Source: Cohaesibacter sp. (GTDB taxonomy: Bacteria > Pseudomonadota > Alphaproteobacteria > Rhizobiales > Cohaesibacteraceae). From it: DNA of 64,000 nt. The DNA lies in assembly GCA_025800105.1 (NCBI GenBank), contig JAOXSG010000131.1:21233-85232 (forward strand), in the 5' to 3' direction. Both the position numbers and the translations under genes were made by a program. Under the pieces are notes generated by a model that did no database searches, was not told the DNA's origin, and saw only the letters and a program-made list of their open reading frames with translations. Below, piece after piece: positions 51,166 to 60,460 of the stretch; within the stretch, counting starts at the first letter, position 1, and each line of letters begins with the position of its first letter.

Positions 51166-52251
51166 CTAAGCCAGCGCGCGGGCATCCTCACTGGCAAAGG
51201 TTGCCAGAATTTTGTGACCGGGCGTCAGATCGGCATTGAGATTGCCTGCCCGCACAAGGGCTTTCAATTGCTCTCCGCTTGACAGAGCAAGCACCACTTT
51301 TGCAAAAGCGCCATGATAAATGGTCTCGACCACTGTGGTATGCAGCCCATTTTCTTCATCACCATGATCATCTTTCAGCTGGATGCGTTCCGGGCGAATG
51401 CAAAGGGTTGTTGGGTCGCCATTTTCATGCGGGTCAACGGCGGTGGATAGAATGGTCGAGCCGCAGGCCAATGTGACCTCTGCCTTGCCATTGTTTTGTT
51501 TGTTGATGGAGCCTTTGAGCATGTTGGTTTCGCCAAGGAAGCTGGCCACAAAGGTATTGGATGGTTTTTCATATAATTGAGCTGGCGTGTCATATTGTTG
51601 GATGATGCCATCGTTAAAGACTGCAACTTTGTCTGACATGGTCAGGGCCTCGTCCTGATCGTGGGTCACAAAGACAATGGTGACGCCAAGATTTTCGTGA
51701 ATATGCTTGATCTCGATTTGCATCTCTTCACGTAATTTACGATCCAGAGCGCCCAATGGTTCATCCATCAGCACCAAAGCGGGATCAAAAACCAGAGAGC
51801 GGGCGACGGCGATGCGTTGCTGTTGGCCACCGGAAAGCTGGGTTGGGTGCCTGTCCCCGAAGGCACCCAGCCTGACCATATCCAGCGCTTTTTGCGCCCG
51901 CTCTCTGGCCTCTGCTTTACCAACCTTGCGGACGGTGAGCGGAAAGGCGATATTTTCCAGCACGGTCATATGCGGGAAAAGGGCATAATTTTGAAAGACA
52001 ATGCCGATATTTCTCTGATAAGGGGGGACGGAATTAAGCGGATTTCCATCCAGATAGATTGTGCCTGCGGTTGGTTGTTCAAAGCCTGCCAGCAGCATCA
52101 AAGAGGTCGATTTTCCTGATCCAGACGGCCCAAGCAGGGTTACAAATTCGCCTTTGGCGATATCCAGATTGAGGTTCTTGATGACCAGTGTTTCCCCATC
52201 ATAGGTTTTCTGGATATTTTCGAAACGAACAAAGCTTTTATTGTCTTGCAT
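51166..52251 (-). CDS. ABC importer ATP-binding protein, PotA-like
   Basis: The 361-residue ATPase has Walker A LLGPSGSGKSTSLML, signature LSGGQQQRIAVARSL, Walker B LVLMDEPLGALDRKL, H-loop VFVTHDQDEAL, and a C-terminal TOBE-type regulatory domain from about 240. It powers the adjacent permeases. The set fits spermidine/putrescine (PotABCD) importers. It is last of the four genes, 13 bases after the second permease. Substrate assignment rests on family and on the PuuR and GabT neighbours. Confidence 0.92.
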   Translation of the reverse strand: MQDNKSFVRFENIQKTYDGETLVIKNLNLDIAKGEFVTLLGPSGSGKSTSLMLLAGFEQPTAGTIYLDGNPLNSVPPYQRNIGIVFQNYALFPHMTVLENIAFPLTVRKVGKAEARERAQKALDMVRLGAFGDRHPTQLSGGQQQRIAVARSLVFDPALVLMDEPLGALDRKLREEMQIEIKHIHENLGVTIVFVTHDQDEALTMSDKVAVFNDGIIQQYDTPAQLYEKPSNTFVASFLGETNMLKGSINKQNNGKAEVTLACGSTILSTAVDPHENGDPTTLCIRPERIQLKDDHGDEENGLHTTVVETIYHGAFAKVVLALSSGEQLKALVRAGNLNADLTPGHKILATFASEDARALA

Positions 52252-52264
52252 TGGTCACTCTCTC

Positions 52265-53095
52265 TTATTTCTTGCCTGCTTTTAGCTTCTCGCTGCGGGC
52301 TGTTACCCATTGAATGCCCAAAAGCAGAACAAGCGAGATCAGGATCATAACGGTGGCAACGGCGGCAATTGTCGGGTCAATATTTTCGCGAATGCCGGCA
52401 AACATTTGTCGGGGCAGGGTGAATTGCTCTGTGCCTGCCATGAAGAGGGCCACAATGACCTCGTCAAAAGAGGTGACAAAGGCAAAGAGGCCGCCAGAAA
52501 TGATGCCGGGCTGAATTTGTGGCACGACGATTTTGAAGAAGGTGGGTATGGGCTTGCAGCCAAGGCTGTAGGCTGCGCGCACCTGATTGCTATCAAAGCC
52601 GAGCAGGGTTGCGGTGACAGTGATGACAACAAACGGGGTGCCCAGCAAAGCGTGCGCCAAAATCATGCCAAGATAGCTGTTGGTCAGGCCAAGCTTTGCA
52701 TAGAAAAAGTAAGAGGCCACGGCTGTGATGATAATAGGCACAATCATCGGGGTCAGCAACAATCCCATTACGGCCCCTTTGAAGGGGAAATTGGGACTGG
52801 TGAGACCAACAGAGGCCACGGTGCCCAAAATCATGGCCAGGATGGTGGCAAAGAAGGCAATGTAAAGGGAGTTCCATAAAGCGCGCATCCACATGTCTGA
52901 GCCAAACAGGACTTCATACCAGCGCAAGCTCCAATCTGGGATGGGATAGGACAGCAGGCTATCGGATGTGAAAGACAGGGGGACGATGGTGATGATCGGT
53001 GCCATCAGAAAAAGGATGACCAACAGGGCGGCAATCCATGTGGCAATGACGCTGATGCGCTCGCTTTTTGAGAGGGAAGGGTCGAGTCGGATCAT
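52265..53095 (-). CDS. ABC importer permease, PotC-like
   Basis: A 276-residue inner-membrane permease with about six helices and the EAA loop RAAYSLGCKPIPTFFKIVVPQI. It starts with a cytoplasmic polar segment, then LLVILFLMAPIITIVPLSFT. It fits the PotC/PotI group. The gene begins three bases after the first permease's stop. Confidence 0.92.
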   Translation of the reverse strand: MIRLDPSLSKSERISVIATWIAALLVILFLMAPIITIVPLSFTSDSLLSYPIPDWSLRWYEVLFGSDMWMRALWNSLYIAFFATILAMILGTVASVGLTSPNFPFKGAVMGLLLTPMIVPIIITAVASYFFYAKLGLTNSYLGMILAHALLGTPFVVITVTATLLGFDSNQVRAAYSLGCKPIPTFFKIVVPQIQPGIISGGLFAFVTSFDEVIVALFMAGTEQFTLPRQMFAGIRENIDPTIAAVATVMILISLVLLLGIQWVTARSEKLKAGKK

Positions 53096-53098
53096 GTC

Positions 53099-54382
53099 TT
53101 ATACTCCCATACCTGCCTTGCCGCCTGTCACACGCTGGTAAAGCGCATAAAAGACGAGGGTGACGACCAGAAGGATGAAAGCAAGGGCGGAGGCCAAGCC
53201 CCAATTGATGGTGTTGTTGGTATAGAAAGCGATGAAATAGGAAATCATCTGGTCTTTGGGTCCACCCACGAGAGCGGGGGTGATGTAATAGCCAATGGAG
53301 AGAATGAAAACCAGAATGGCGCCTGCCGACAGACCCGGCAGGCTTTGGGGCAAATAGACCCGAATGAAGGCAACCCAAGGCTTGGCGCCAAGGCTTTTTG
53401 CGGCGCGCATATAGTCATTGGGGATGGCCTTCATCACCGAATAGAGGGGCAGCACCAGAAAGGGCAGCAGAATATGGGTGAGGGCGACATAGACGCCGAA
53501 GCGGTTAAAGACCAATTGTAGCGGCTCATCAATGATATGCAGGCTTTGCAGCATGGAATTGATTGGGCCTTCTTTTTGCAAAACAATGATCCATGCAGCG
53601 GTGCGCACCAGCAAGGATGTCCAGAAGGGAAAAAGAACGCCTATCAGCAGGATATTGCGCACAGTGTCGGAGGCATGGGCCAGCACCCAAGCGACAGGAT
53701 AGCCAAGGATCACGCAGATCAGGGTGACGCCGAGGCTGATTTCCATTGTGCGAATGAGAATGTCGACAAAAAGAGCTTTCTCATCTTCTACCGCTATGAT
53801 GCTGCCGCCGTCACTGCGTTGCAGATCCAGAGCTGTCAGCATGTAAAAATCTGTCCAGGCGCTGGAGGCGCGCTTCATGGCGTGAAGATAGGTCGGATTG
53901 CCCCAATTTTCATTCTGGGACAGGAACCATGCTTTTGCATCAGCAGGTCTTTGTTTTTCCTTTTTGATTTTGCGGGCGGTCTTTTTGAACAGAGAAATGA
54001 AGCCGGTCACGTCCTGATTTAAGCGTCTGCCGACGGGGCCGAAGCTGCGCTCTTTTGCAGCGATCTGCAATTCTTCGAACAGGGCGTCATAAAAGGCCTG
54101 TTCATCAAGGGTTTTGAGATTGTCTGATTTGTTCAGAATGGCGGCGGATTGCGGAAAGATGGTGACAAATTCGGGGCTGTTAACAGAGCGCTCCAGCAAT
54201 GAGCCGATGGGAAAGAGAAAAAAGACCAGCACGAATAAAAAGAGAGGGGCAACAAGGGCAAGGGCGCGCAGGGTTTTGCGGCGCTCGGCTGTGCGCAATT
54301 GTGCTTTCAGTTTTTTGGGGTCGAAGCCCAAATGTGGCTGGCTGCTATCGGTCAGTGGGGCTGTTTGAGAGCTTGCGGCCAT
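53099..54382 (-). CDS. ABC importer permease, PotB-like, with a large periplasmic insert
   Basis: The 427-residue permease is longer than the usual 280-310. The core matches PotB: first helix ALALVAPLFLFVLVFFLFPI near 40-59, five more from about 205, and the EAA loop MRAAKSLGAKPWVAFIRVYL. The extra length is a hydrophilic block of about 130-140 residues between helices 1 and 2 (SVNSPEFVTIFPQ to TALDLQRSDGG), rich in Lys, Glu and Ala. It should lie on the periplasmic side. I know such long first loops from some alphaproteobacterial members; the role is unknown. A long N-terminal cytoplasmic segment precedes helix 1. Confidence 0.9.
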   Translation of the reverse strand: MAASSQTAPLTDSSQPHLGFDPKKLKAQLRTAERRKTLRALALVAPLFLFVLVFFLFPIGSLLERSVNSPEFVTIFPQSAAILNKSDNLKTLDEQAFYDALFEELQIAAKERSFGPVGRRLNQDVTGFISLFKKTARKIKKEKQRPADAKAWFLSQNENWGNPTYLHAMKRASSAWTDFYMLTALDLQRSDGGSIIAVEDEKALFVDILIRTMEISLGVTLICVILGYPVAWVLAHASDTVRNILLIGVLFPFWTSLLVRTAAWIIVLQKEGPINSMLQSLHIIDEPLQLVFNRFGVYVALTHILLPFLVLPLYSVMKAIPNDYMRAAKSLGAKPWVAFIRVYLPQSLPGLSAGAILVFILSIGYYITPALVGGPKDQMISYFIAFYTNNTINWGLASALAFILLVVTLVFYALYQRVTGGKAGMGV

Positions 54383-54511
54383 TGAGGCGATCCTGATCAG
54401 GTGAGGTGTGACGAATAGGGCTTTTCCGGGCGATCAAGAGAAAAGGGCGCTCAGAATTTAAAGCAGTGCTGTTGATAAGCAGATCCATGATGAACTGGTC
54501 TCAAGCCAGAT

Positions 54512-54625
54512 ATCAGGAAAGGCCAAGGGAGGTCGGTCTTTCCTGATTGCAGAGCCGCTGCATTGCTGCATGGTCTGCTGGCTTGTTGTCTGCCTGCCTT
54601 GAAGGAAGGGAGAAGGCAGGCAGAC
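54512..54625 (-). other. Hairpins between binding-protein and permease genes
   Basis: Two perfect inverted repeats lie in the 268-base gap of the importer operon: ATCAGGAAAG/CTTTCCTGAT (54512-54521 and 54538-54547) and GTCTGCCTGCCTT/AAGGCAGGCAGAC (54588-54600 and 54613-54625). No T-run follows, so they may protect the 3' end of the upstream binding-protein message or block part of transcription. Confidence 0.6.
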
Positions 54626-54650
54626 ATACATACATATAGACAGGCAGATG

Positions 54651-55697
54651 CTACTGGGATGCCCAATTGTTGAAGCGCTGATTGAGATCTTCAACATTTT
54701 CCACCCAGAAATCGGTGCTGGAGGCGAGGGCGCCTTTCAGATAATCGGGGTTGGAAGGCAGGCGCTTTTGGGTTTTTTCATCGGCGGCGGCAACGGCATC
54801 CTTATGGGTTGGGCCATAGGGGATTTTTGAAGAAAGCTGGGCCTGTGCCTTTGGTTGGGTGGCTGACTTGATGAAGTCATAGGCCTTATCTGCATTGTCA
54901 CTGCCTTTGACAATAGCCCAGCCATCCAAAGCATAAATCTGGCCATTCCAGGATGTGTTGAATTTGCGCCCTTCGTCATTGGCTTTGGAAATGCGGCCAT
55001 TATAGGCGGTGGTCATGACCACATCACCAGAGGCCAGCCATTGTGGCGGCTGGGCACCGGATTCCCACCATTGAATATGCTCTTTGATTTCATCGAGCTT
55101 TTTAAAGGCGCGATCGACGCCTTCTTTGGTGGCGAGGGTTTCATAGACCTTGTCAGCGGCTACGCCATCGGCCATCAGAGCAATTTCGAGGGTGAATTTG
55201 GCGGTTTTGCGCAAAGCGCGCTTGCCGGGCCATTTTTCGACATTCCACATATCCGCCCAGCTTTTTGGACCTTCTTGGCCCAGCTTTTCAGAATCATAGG
55301 CAAGAATGACAGACCACAGGATGGTGCCAACGCCGCATTCGCCAATAATGGCAGGATCAATCACAGTGTCCTTGCCGCCCAGCTTTTCCCAATCGATGAC
55401 TTCTAGCAGGCCTTCATCGCAGGAATTTTCCAGCTCTGGCGCTTCCATCTGGACCACGTCCCATGTCACATTGTTGGTTTCGACCATGGCTTTGATTTTG
55501 GCCGTTTCGCCATTATAGGCCTCGTCCAGAATCTTGTTGCCGGATGCTTTGGCAAAGGGAGCAAAATAGGCTTCGCGCTGGGCGTCCTGATAAGCGCCAC
55601 CCCAGCTCACGACGGTCAGATCGCGTGCTTGTGTCGCTATGGTAAGGGCGGAAAATGCCAGAAGAGCCGTGCCTGCGGCAAGGAAAGATTTACGCAT
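54651..55697 (-). CDS. ABC importer substrate-binding protein, PotD-like
   Basis: A 348-residue periplasmic protein with a signal peptide (MRKSFLAAGTALLAFSALTI, cleavage after TQA near 24). It has the start LTVVSWGGAYQDAQREAYF typical of the putrescine/spermidine-binding cluster, and WDVVQMEAPELENSC. It is first in the operon, with a long gap with hairpins before the permease genes, as often where the binding protein is needed in excess. It is divergent from a LysR gene. Confidence 0.92.
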   Translation of the reverse strand: MRKSFLAAGTALLAFSALTIATQARDLTVVSWGGAYQDAQREAYFAPFAKASGNKILDEAYNGETAKIKAMVETNNVTWDVVQMEAPELENSCDEGLLEVIDWEKLGGKDTVIDPAIIGECGVGTILWSVILAYDSEKLGQEGPKSWADMWNVEKWPGKRALRKTAKFTLEIALMADGVAADKVYETLATKEGVDRAFKKLDEIKEHIQWWESGAQPPQWLASGDVVMTTAYNGRISKANDEGRKFNTSWNGQIYALDGWAIVKGSDNADKAYDFIKSATQPKAQAQLSSKIPYGPTHKDAVAAADEKTQKRLPSNPDYLKGALASSTDFWVENVEDLNQRFNNWASQ

Positions 55698-56090
55698 AGG
55701 ATAGTTCCCGTTTGGTTATTGCTTTTGGCCGCGCTCCTTGGTGATTGGGAGGGGCCGTTTGATTTGTTTTTTGTTGGGCTAACCGTTGATAGGACCAACG
55801 ATATGGCCGCTTTCAAAAGGCAATGCGGTGGTGACATTGTCGCTTCTGAAAGTGGGGCTATCCTGCCTTTTCTTTTGATATCTGTCGTTCATGAAAATAT
55901 GGATTTTGGTTCAATAATAGCTGAACCAATTGGATGGCTGTGTTAGGTGTGAAAGACCGAAAAATTGCGTGTTATCCTTGTAAAACAGGGATAAATGATG
56001 GTTTTTTATAGACTAAAGAATAAGGGTTAATGGCTTTTGGTTCAGATTATTTGGTCTTAAAGCTGTTTGCTCAAAATATCGGGAGTGAGG
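55698..56090. other. 393-base divergent gap between binding protein and LysR genes
   Basis: The gap holds the promoters of the importer operon and the LysR gene. At 55906-55929 TTGGTTCA and TGAACCAA form a perfect inverted repeat, listed separately. No gene or RNA is visible in the remainder. Confidence 0.5.
55906..55929. promoter_or_regulatory. LysR-type operator candidate
   Basis: TTGGTTCA-N8-TGAACCAA, a perfect 8-base inverted repeat that contains T-N11-A, the LysR-type core. It lies between a LysR gene and a divergent importer operon. Confidence 0.55.
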
Positions 56091-57044
56091 ATGCCAAGCC
56101 TGAAGCTGTTTCGCGGCAATATTGCCGATGCTGATCTGCGTTTGTTGCGGGTGTTTGTGGCCATTGTCAAGGCTGGTGGGGTCACCCCTGCACAAGTTGC
56201 TTTGAACAAAAGTAAATCTGCGGTCAGTATGGATTTATCTGCCTTGGAAGAGCGCCTTGGCATGACGTTATGCAAGAGAGGACGCTCTGGCTTTTCGCTG
56301 ACGGCTCAAGGGGAAATGGTCTATCACGCGACCTTGCAATTGTTTGGGGATTTGGAGCGGTATCGCAATCACATCAATCTTGCCATGGGCAATTTGACCG
56401 GTGATCTGGTCTTTTATGTCGATGATAATTTTGTTTTTGATTTGCAAGATGAAATGAGTGAGGCCATCCGGCTTTTCAGTGATTTGCACCCGGATATTTT
56501 CCTCAATATGACGTCCGCTTCGCCCGATGTGATTGAGCAGGCGGTGCTGGATGGAACGGCGCATATGGGGATGACAGCCTTGTTTCGGCCCATGCCGACC
56601 TTATCGATGGATCTTTTGTTCAAGGAAGTGATGCAGCTTTATTGTGGCAAGGATCACCCTTTATTTGAGATTGCTGATGAGGATTTGACGTTGGATTTGC
56701 TGCGTCAACAGCGTTTTGTTGATGTGAATGTGCGCCATGATCCTATCTTTTCGCGGTTTTTTGAGGAAATGGAGATCCATGCGCAAGCGCCGACCATTTC
56801 CTCGCGTTTGGCACTGGTGCAATCGGGGGCTTATCTGGGCTTTTTGCCAGAACGCAGCGCGGCGCGTCTGGTGCGCAAAGGAAAAATGCGGGTGCTGGCG
56901 GTCGAAAATGGCCGCACCGAGAATGCCATTTATGCCATTCATCAAAAAGAACAATCAACTGGTTTGGTGGTGCGCGCTTTTCAGTCTGTTTTGAAAGATG
57001 TTTTTGATCGGGCGATTTCAAGGGGCGCTTTGCTGGTGTCCTAA
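56091..57044 (+). CDS. LysR family transcriptional regulator
   Basis: The 317-residue protein has the LysR N-terminal HTH (DLRLLRVFVAIVKAGGVTPA, then SKSAVSMDLSALEERLGMTL) and a two-lobed effector domain (GDLVFYVDDNFVFDL onward, LALVQSGAYLGFLPE). GGGAGTGAGG precedes ATG 56091. It faces the Pot-type importer and precedes the GMC oxidoreductase by 93 bases, so it may control either or both. Confidence 0.93.
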   Translation: MPSLKLFRGNIADADLRLLRVFVAIVKAGGVTPAQVALNKSKSAVSMDLSALEERLGMTLCKRGRSGFSLTAQGEMVYHATLQLFGDLERYRNHINLAMGNLTGDLVFYVDDNFVFDLQDEMSEAIRLFSDLHPDIFLNMTSASPDVIEQAVLDGTAHMGMTALFRPMPTLSMDLLFKEVMQLYCGKDHPLFEIADEDLTLDLLRQQRFVDVNVRHDPIFSRFFEEMEIHAQAPTISSRLALVQSGAYLGFLPERSAARLVRKGKMRVLAVENGRTENAIYAIHQKEQSTGLVVRAFQSVLKDVFDRAISRGALLVS

Positions 57045-57137
57045 TTTGCTGCCCGCCTATTCAAAGAGGCTATAGCGATCAGGCCTGCCGGGGATTATAG
57101 TCTATGTCCTAATTTAAGCATTTGATCAGGGATAGTG

Positions 57138-58760
57138 ATGACAAAAGAGCGGCAAGATTTGGGTGTTTGGGATTATGTGATTGTCGGGGCCGGGTCTGCG
57201 GGCTGTGTGTTGGCCAATCGATTAAGCGCTGATCCCAGAAATAAAGTCTTGTTGTTGGAGGCTGGTGGCTCTGATTCCTATCATTGGGTGCGGATCCCGG
57301 TTGGCTATCTTTATTGTATTGGCAATCCGCGTACCGATTGGTGTTTTAAGACAGAGGCTGACAAGGGGCTGAATGGGCGCGCATTAATCTATCCGCGTGG
57401 CAAGCTTTTGGGAGGCTGTTCTTCCATCAATGGCATGATTTATATGCGTGGTCAGAAGGCCGATTATGACGGCTGGCGACAGATGGGCAATGAGGGATGG
57501 GGCTGGGATGATGTTTTGCCCTATTTTTTGAAATCGGAAAATCACGAAAGCCGTGCGGATGTCTTGCATCGTCAGGATGGAGAATTGCGGGTTGAGCATC
57601 AGCGCCTTCATTGGGATATTCTGGATGCCGTGCGCGATGCTGCGCTTGAATTGGGCATCCCCAAGGCTGATGACCCCAATGACGGGATTAATGATGGCTC
57701 TTCTTATTTTGAAGTGACGCAAAAGGGCGGGCTGCGCTGGTCTTCTGCCAATGCCTTTTTGCATCCCGTTGCTCATCGGCCCAATCTGAGCATTTTAAAA
57801 TATGCTCATGCCGAGCGCATATTGCTTGAGGGGACAAAGGTGACAGGTCTTGAGCTGAGTGTGAAAGGCAAGCCCAGTATCGTTAAAGCAGGGCGTGAGG
57901 TCCTGTTGGCTGCCGGGGCGATTGGTTCGCCGCAGATTATGCAATTGTCCGGTCTTGGGCCTCAGGCAGAGCTGGCAAGACATGGCATTGAGGTGGTGCA
58001 TCCTCTGGAAGGGGTGGGGGCCAATTTAATGGATCATCTGCAATTGCGGACCATCTTTAAAATACAAAATGCCTTAACCCTGAATGAGCGCCAGAAAAGC
58101 CTTTGGGGTAAGGCAAAAATAGCGCTTGAATATGCGCTTAAACGCTCTGGCCCCATGGCCATGGCCCCAAGCCAGCTGGGTATTTTTACCCGCTCCAATG
58201 ATCAGGTGGCGACACCCAATATTGAATATCATGTGCAGCCCTTGTCGCTGGATAAATTTGGCGATCCTTTGCATGATTTTCCGGCCATTACGGTTTCGGT
58301 TTGCAATTTGCGCCCTGAAAGCCGGGGCGAGGTGCGTTTGTCTTCTTCTGATCCCTATGACGCACCGGTTATTGCACCCAATTATTTAAGTACGGATAGG
58401 GATAAACAAGTGGCGATTGAATCGCTGCGCCATGCCAGACGTTTGATGGCAACCTCGACTATGGCCGCCTATGAGCCAGAGGAAATCAAACCCGGTCTTG
58501 CTTATGACAGTGATGAAGACTTGATCAAGGCGGCAGGGGCTGTGGGGACGACGATTTTCCATCCATGCGGAACGGCGAAAATGGGTCAGGATAGTATGTC
58601 TGTTGTTGACCATCGGCTCAAAGTGCATGGCCTGCAAGGATTGCGGGTGGTGGATGCTTCTGTCATGCCCTCTATTACATCGGGCAATACCCATGCGCCG
58701 GTGGTGATGATTGCCGAAAAAGCCTCGGACATGATTTTGGAAGATGCCAAGATGGCCTGA
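57138..58760 (+). CDS. GMC oxidoreductase, choline dehydrogenase-like
   Basis: A 540-residue FAD enzyme of the GMC family: FAD motif YVIVGAGSAGCVLANRLSAD (14-33), GGSDSYHWVRIPVGYLYCIG, GKLLGGCSSINGMIYMRGQK near 90-110 (GMC signature 1), LLAAGAIGSPQIMQLSGLGP near 262-280 (signature 2), and catalytic His in FHPCGTAKMG and NTHAPVVMIAEKASD. BetA-type enzymes oxidise choline; related ones act on polyethylene glycol, sorbose or other alcohols. The neighbourhood favours an amino alcohol. AGGGA precedes ATG 57138. Confidence 0.92.
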   Translation: MTKERQDLGVWDYVIVGAGSAGCVLANRLSADPRNKVLLLEAGGSDSYHWVRIPVGYLYCIGNPRTDWCFKTEADKGLNGRALIYPRGKLLGGCSSINGMIYMRGQKADYDGWRQMGNEGWGWDDVLPYFLKSENHESRADVLHRQDGELRVEHQRLHWDILDAVRDAALELGIPKADDPNDGINDGSSYFEVTQKGGLRWSSANAFLHPVAHRPNLSILKYAHAERILLEGTKVTGLELSVKGKPSIVKAGREVLLAAGAIGSPQIMQLSGLGPQAELARHGIEVVHPLEGVGANLMDHLQLRTIFKIQNALTLNERQKSLWGKAKIALEYALKRSGPMAMAPSQLGIFTRSNDQVATPNIEYHVQPLSLDKFGDPLHDFPAITVSVCNLRPESRGEVRLSSSDPYDAPVIAPNYLSTDRDKQVAIESLRHARRLMATSTMAAYEPEEIKPGLAYDSDEDLIKAAGAVGTTIFHPCGTAKMGQDSMSVVDHRLKVHGLQGLRVVDASVMPSITSGNTHAPVVMIAEKASDMILEDAKMA

Positions 58761-58775
58761 TTTTTGATGATTTAA

Positions 58776-58816
58776 AAAAAGCGGCCTGTCAGGTTGGATC
58801 TGACAGGCCGCTTTTT
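58776..58816. terminator. Intrinsic terminator between GMC and permease genes
   Basis: AAAAAGCGGCCTGTCA (58776-58791) and its exact complement at 58801-58816 form a 16-base stem with a nine-base loop and A/T tails on both sides. It can serve both convergent genes. Confidence 0.93.
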
Positions 58817-58833
58817 GTTTTGGGTTATGCGTT

Positions 58834-59649
58834 TTATCGCCAAGACAGGAAGAATTTCTCAGCTCTGCCAATCAGCCAGGCGAAACACAGGCCCATGATG
58901 GAGAGCATGGCGACGCCTGCAATGAGCTGGTCTGGTGCAAAGAGGCTGCCTGCCAGAAGAATATAGGCGCCGATGCCAAATTCTGCACCAATCATCTCGG
59001 CTGCGACCAGCAGGATGATGGCGATGGAGGCGGAAATTCTGCACCCGGACAAAATGGCAGGCAAGGCGCCGGGCAGGATGATTTTTCGAATGATAGAGGA
59101 TCGTGAAAGGCCAAAGGATTGTCCCATGCGGATCAGGCTGCGATCTACATTATCCACCCCGCCATAGGTGGCGATGACTGTGGGAAAGAAGGTTCCGAAT
59201 AAAATGGTGGCAACTTTGGAGCCTTCGCCGATGCCAAACCAGATGATGAAAAGCGGCAGAAGGGCAATTTTGGGAATTGGGAAAATAGCCGAGACAAGCG
59301 GCGATAGCCCGGCGCGGGCAATGGATGACAGGCCAATGAGCAAGCCGACCATAATGCCCAAGGTGCTGCCAAGGGACCAGCCGATGATTAGGCGCTGCAA
59401 GGAGGCTGACAAATGGGTCCATAGCATCCCGGAGCGGGCCAATTGCATGAAGGCTTCAAAGGCTTCGGAGGGCGCGGGAAGAACCAGATTGGAGATGAAA
59501 CCGGTTTTTGAGCCAAGCTCCCATAGAGCAATGAGGCAGATAAAAACCACCGGGCTGATGAGCCTGAGGGATTTTGTCTGAAAGCCACCGCCACGAAAGG
59601 GGACTTTGGCTTTTTGATTGGCAGAGAGAGGCGAGGTTTGGTTAGGCAT
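58834..59649 (-). CDS. ABC importer permease, SsuC/TauC type
   Basis: A 271-residue inner-membrane permease with about six helices (VVFICLIALWELGSKTGFIS, ASIAIILLVAAEMIGAEFGI) and the EAA-type loop RMGQSFGLSRSSIIRKIILP. It belongs to the sulfonate/nitrate/taurine permease group. Its start overlaps the ATPase stop by eight bases. Substrate unknown. Confidence 0.92.
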   Translation of the reverse strand: MPNQTSPLSANQKAKVPFRGGGFQTKSLRLISPVVFICLIALWELGSKTGFISNLVLPAPSEAFEAFMQLARSGMLWTHLSASLQRLIIGWSLGSTLGIMVGLLIGLSSIARAGLSPLVSAIFPIPKIALLPLFIIWFGIGEGSKVATILFGTFFPTVIATYGGVDNVDRSLIRMGQSFGLSRSSIIRKIILPGALPAILSGCRISASIAIILLVAAEMIGAEFGIGAYILLAGSLFAPDQLIAGVAMLSIMGLCFAWLIGRAEKFFLSWR

Positions 59650-60409
59650 GGACCAGCTCCTTATCGGCGGCGCGGGCTTCTTCGCGCATGATGGACCAAA
59701 GCTGTGCTTGTTTTTCTGCCAAATGTTCCGCGTGATCTTTGCGCTTATTCAAAGGCAAATCAATTTCGACAATTTCTCGGATTTTGCCGGGACGGCGGGA
59801 CAACACGACGATTTTATGCCCCAGACGCACGGCTTCATTGAGGTTATGGGTGACATAACAGGCGGTGAAGCGGTCGCGCTGCCACAGATCCATGAGATCA
59901 TCCATCAGCAATTCGCGGGTTTGGCTGTCCAGAGCCGACAAAGGCTCGTCCATCAACATCACAGCCGGGCGGACTGCTAAAGCTCTGGCAATGGCGACGC
60001 GTTGTTTCATGCCGCCAGAGAGCTGGCGGGGCAGGGCGTTGGCAAAGTCGCTTAGATTGGTGCGGGCCAGTACATCGGCGATGATCGGCTCTGCCTTTTT
60101 TCCCTTGATGCCGTGATCTTCCAACACCAATGAGATATTGCCGCGCACAGAGCGCCATGGCAAAAGGGCAAAATCCTGGAAGATATAGGTCAGCGGATTG
60201 AGGCTGTCTTTGGGGGCTTCGCCCATTTGAAGGACCTGACCATGATCGGGGCGTTCCAGACCGCCAATGAAGCGCAAAAGGGTGGATTTGCCGCATCCCG
60301 ATGGGCCCACAATGCAGATGATTTCGCCATCTTTGATGGTCAGATTGATGTTTTGTAGGACCGTGATATCACCATAGGTATGGGAAATATCCTCAAGATG
60401 TAGATCCAT
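59642..60409 (-). CDS. ABC importer ATP-binding protein, SsuB/TauB type
   Basis: The 255-residue ATPase has Walker A IVGPSGCGKSTLLRFIGG, signature LSGGMKQRVAIARAL, Walker B VMLMDEPLSALDSQT and H-loop CYVTHNLNEAV. Length fits the SsuB/TauB group without a C-terminal extension. AAAGGA lies seven bases before ATG 60409; the longer frame has none. A terminator-like hairpin separates it from the binding-protein gene upstream. Confidence 0.93.
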   Translation of the reverse strand: MDLHLEDISHTYGDITVLQNINLTIKDGEIICIVGPSGCGKSTLLRFIGGLERPDHGQVLQMGEAPKDSLNPLTYIFQDFALLPWRSVRGNISLVLEDHGIKGKKAEPIIADVLARTNLSDFANALPRQLSGGMKQRVAIARALAVRPAVMLMDEPLSALDSQTRELLMDDLMDLWQRDRFTACYVTHNLNEAVRLGHKIVVLSRRPGKIREIVEIDLPLNKRKDHAEHLAEKQAQLWSIMREEARAADKELVHA

Positions 60410-60460
60410 GGTCCGTCCTTTTTGATTGCCTATGCTTTGTTCGTCTGGCGAATGCAAAAA

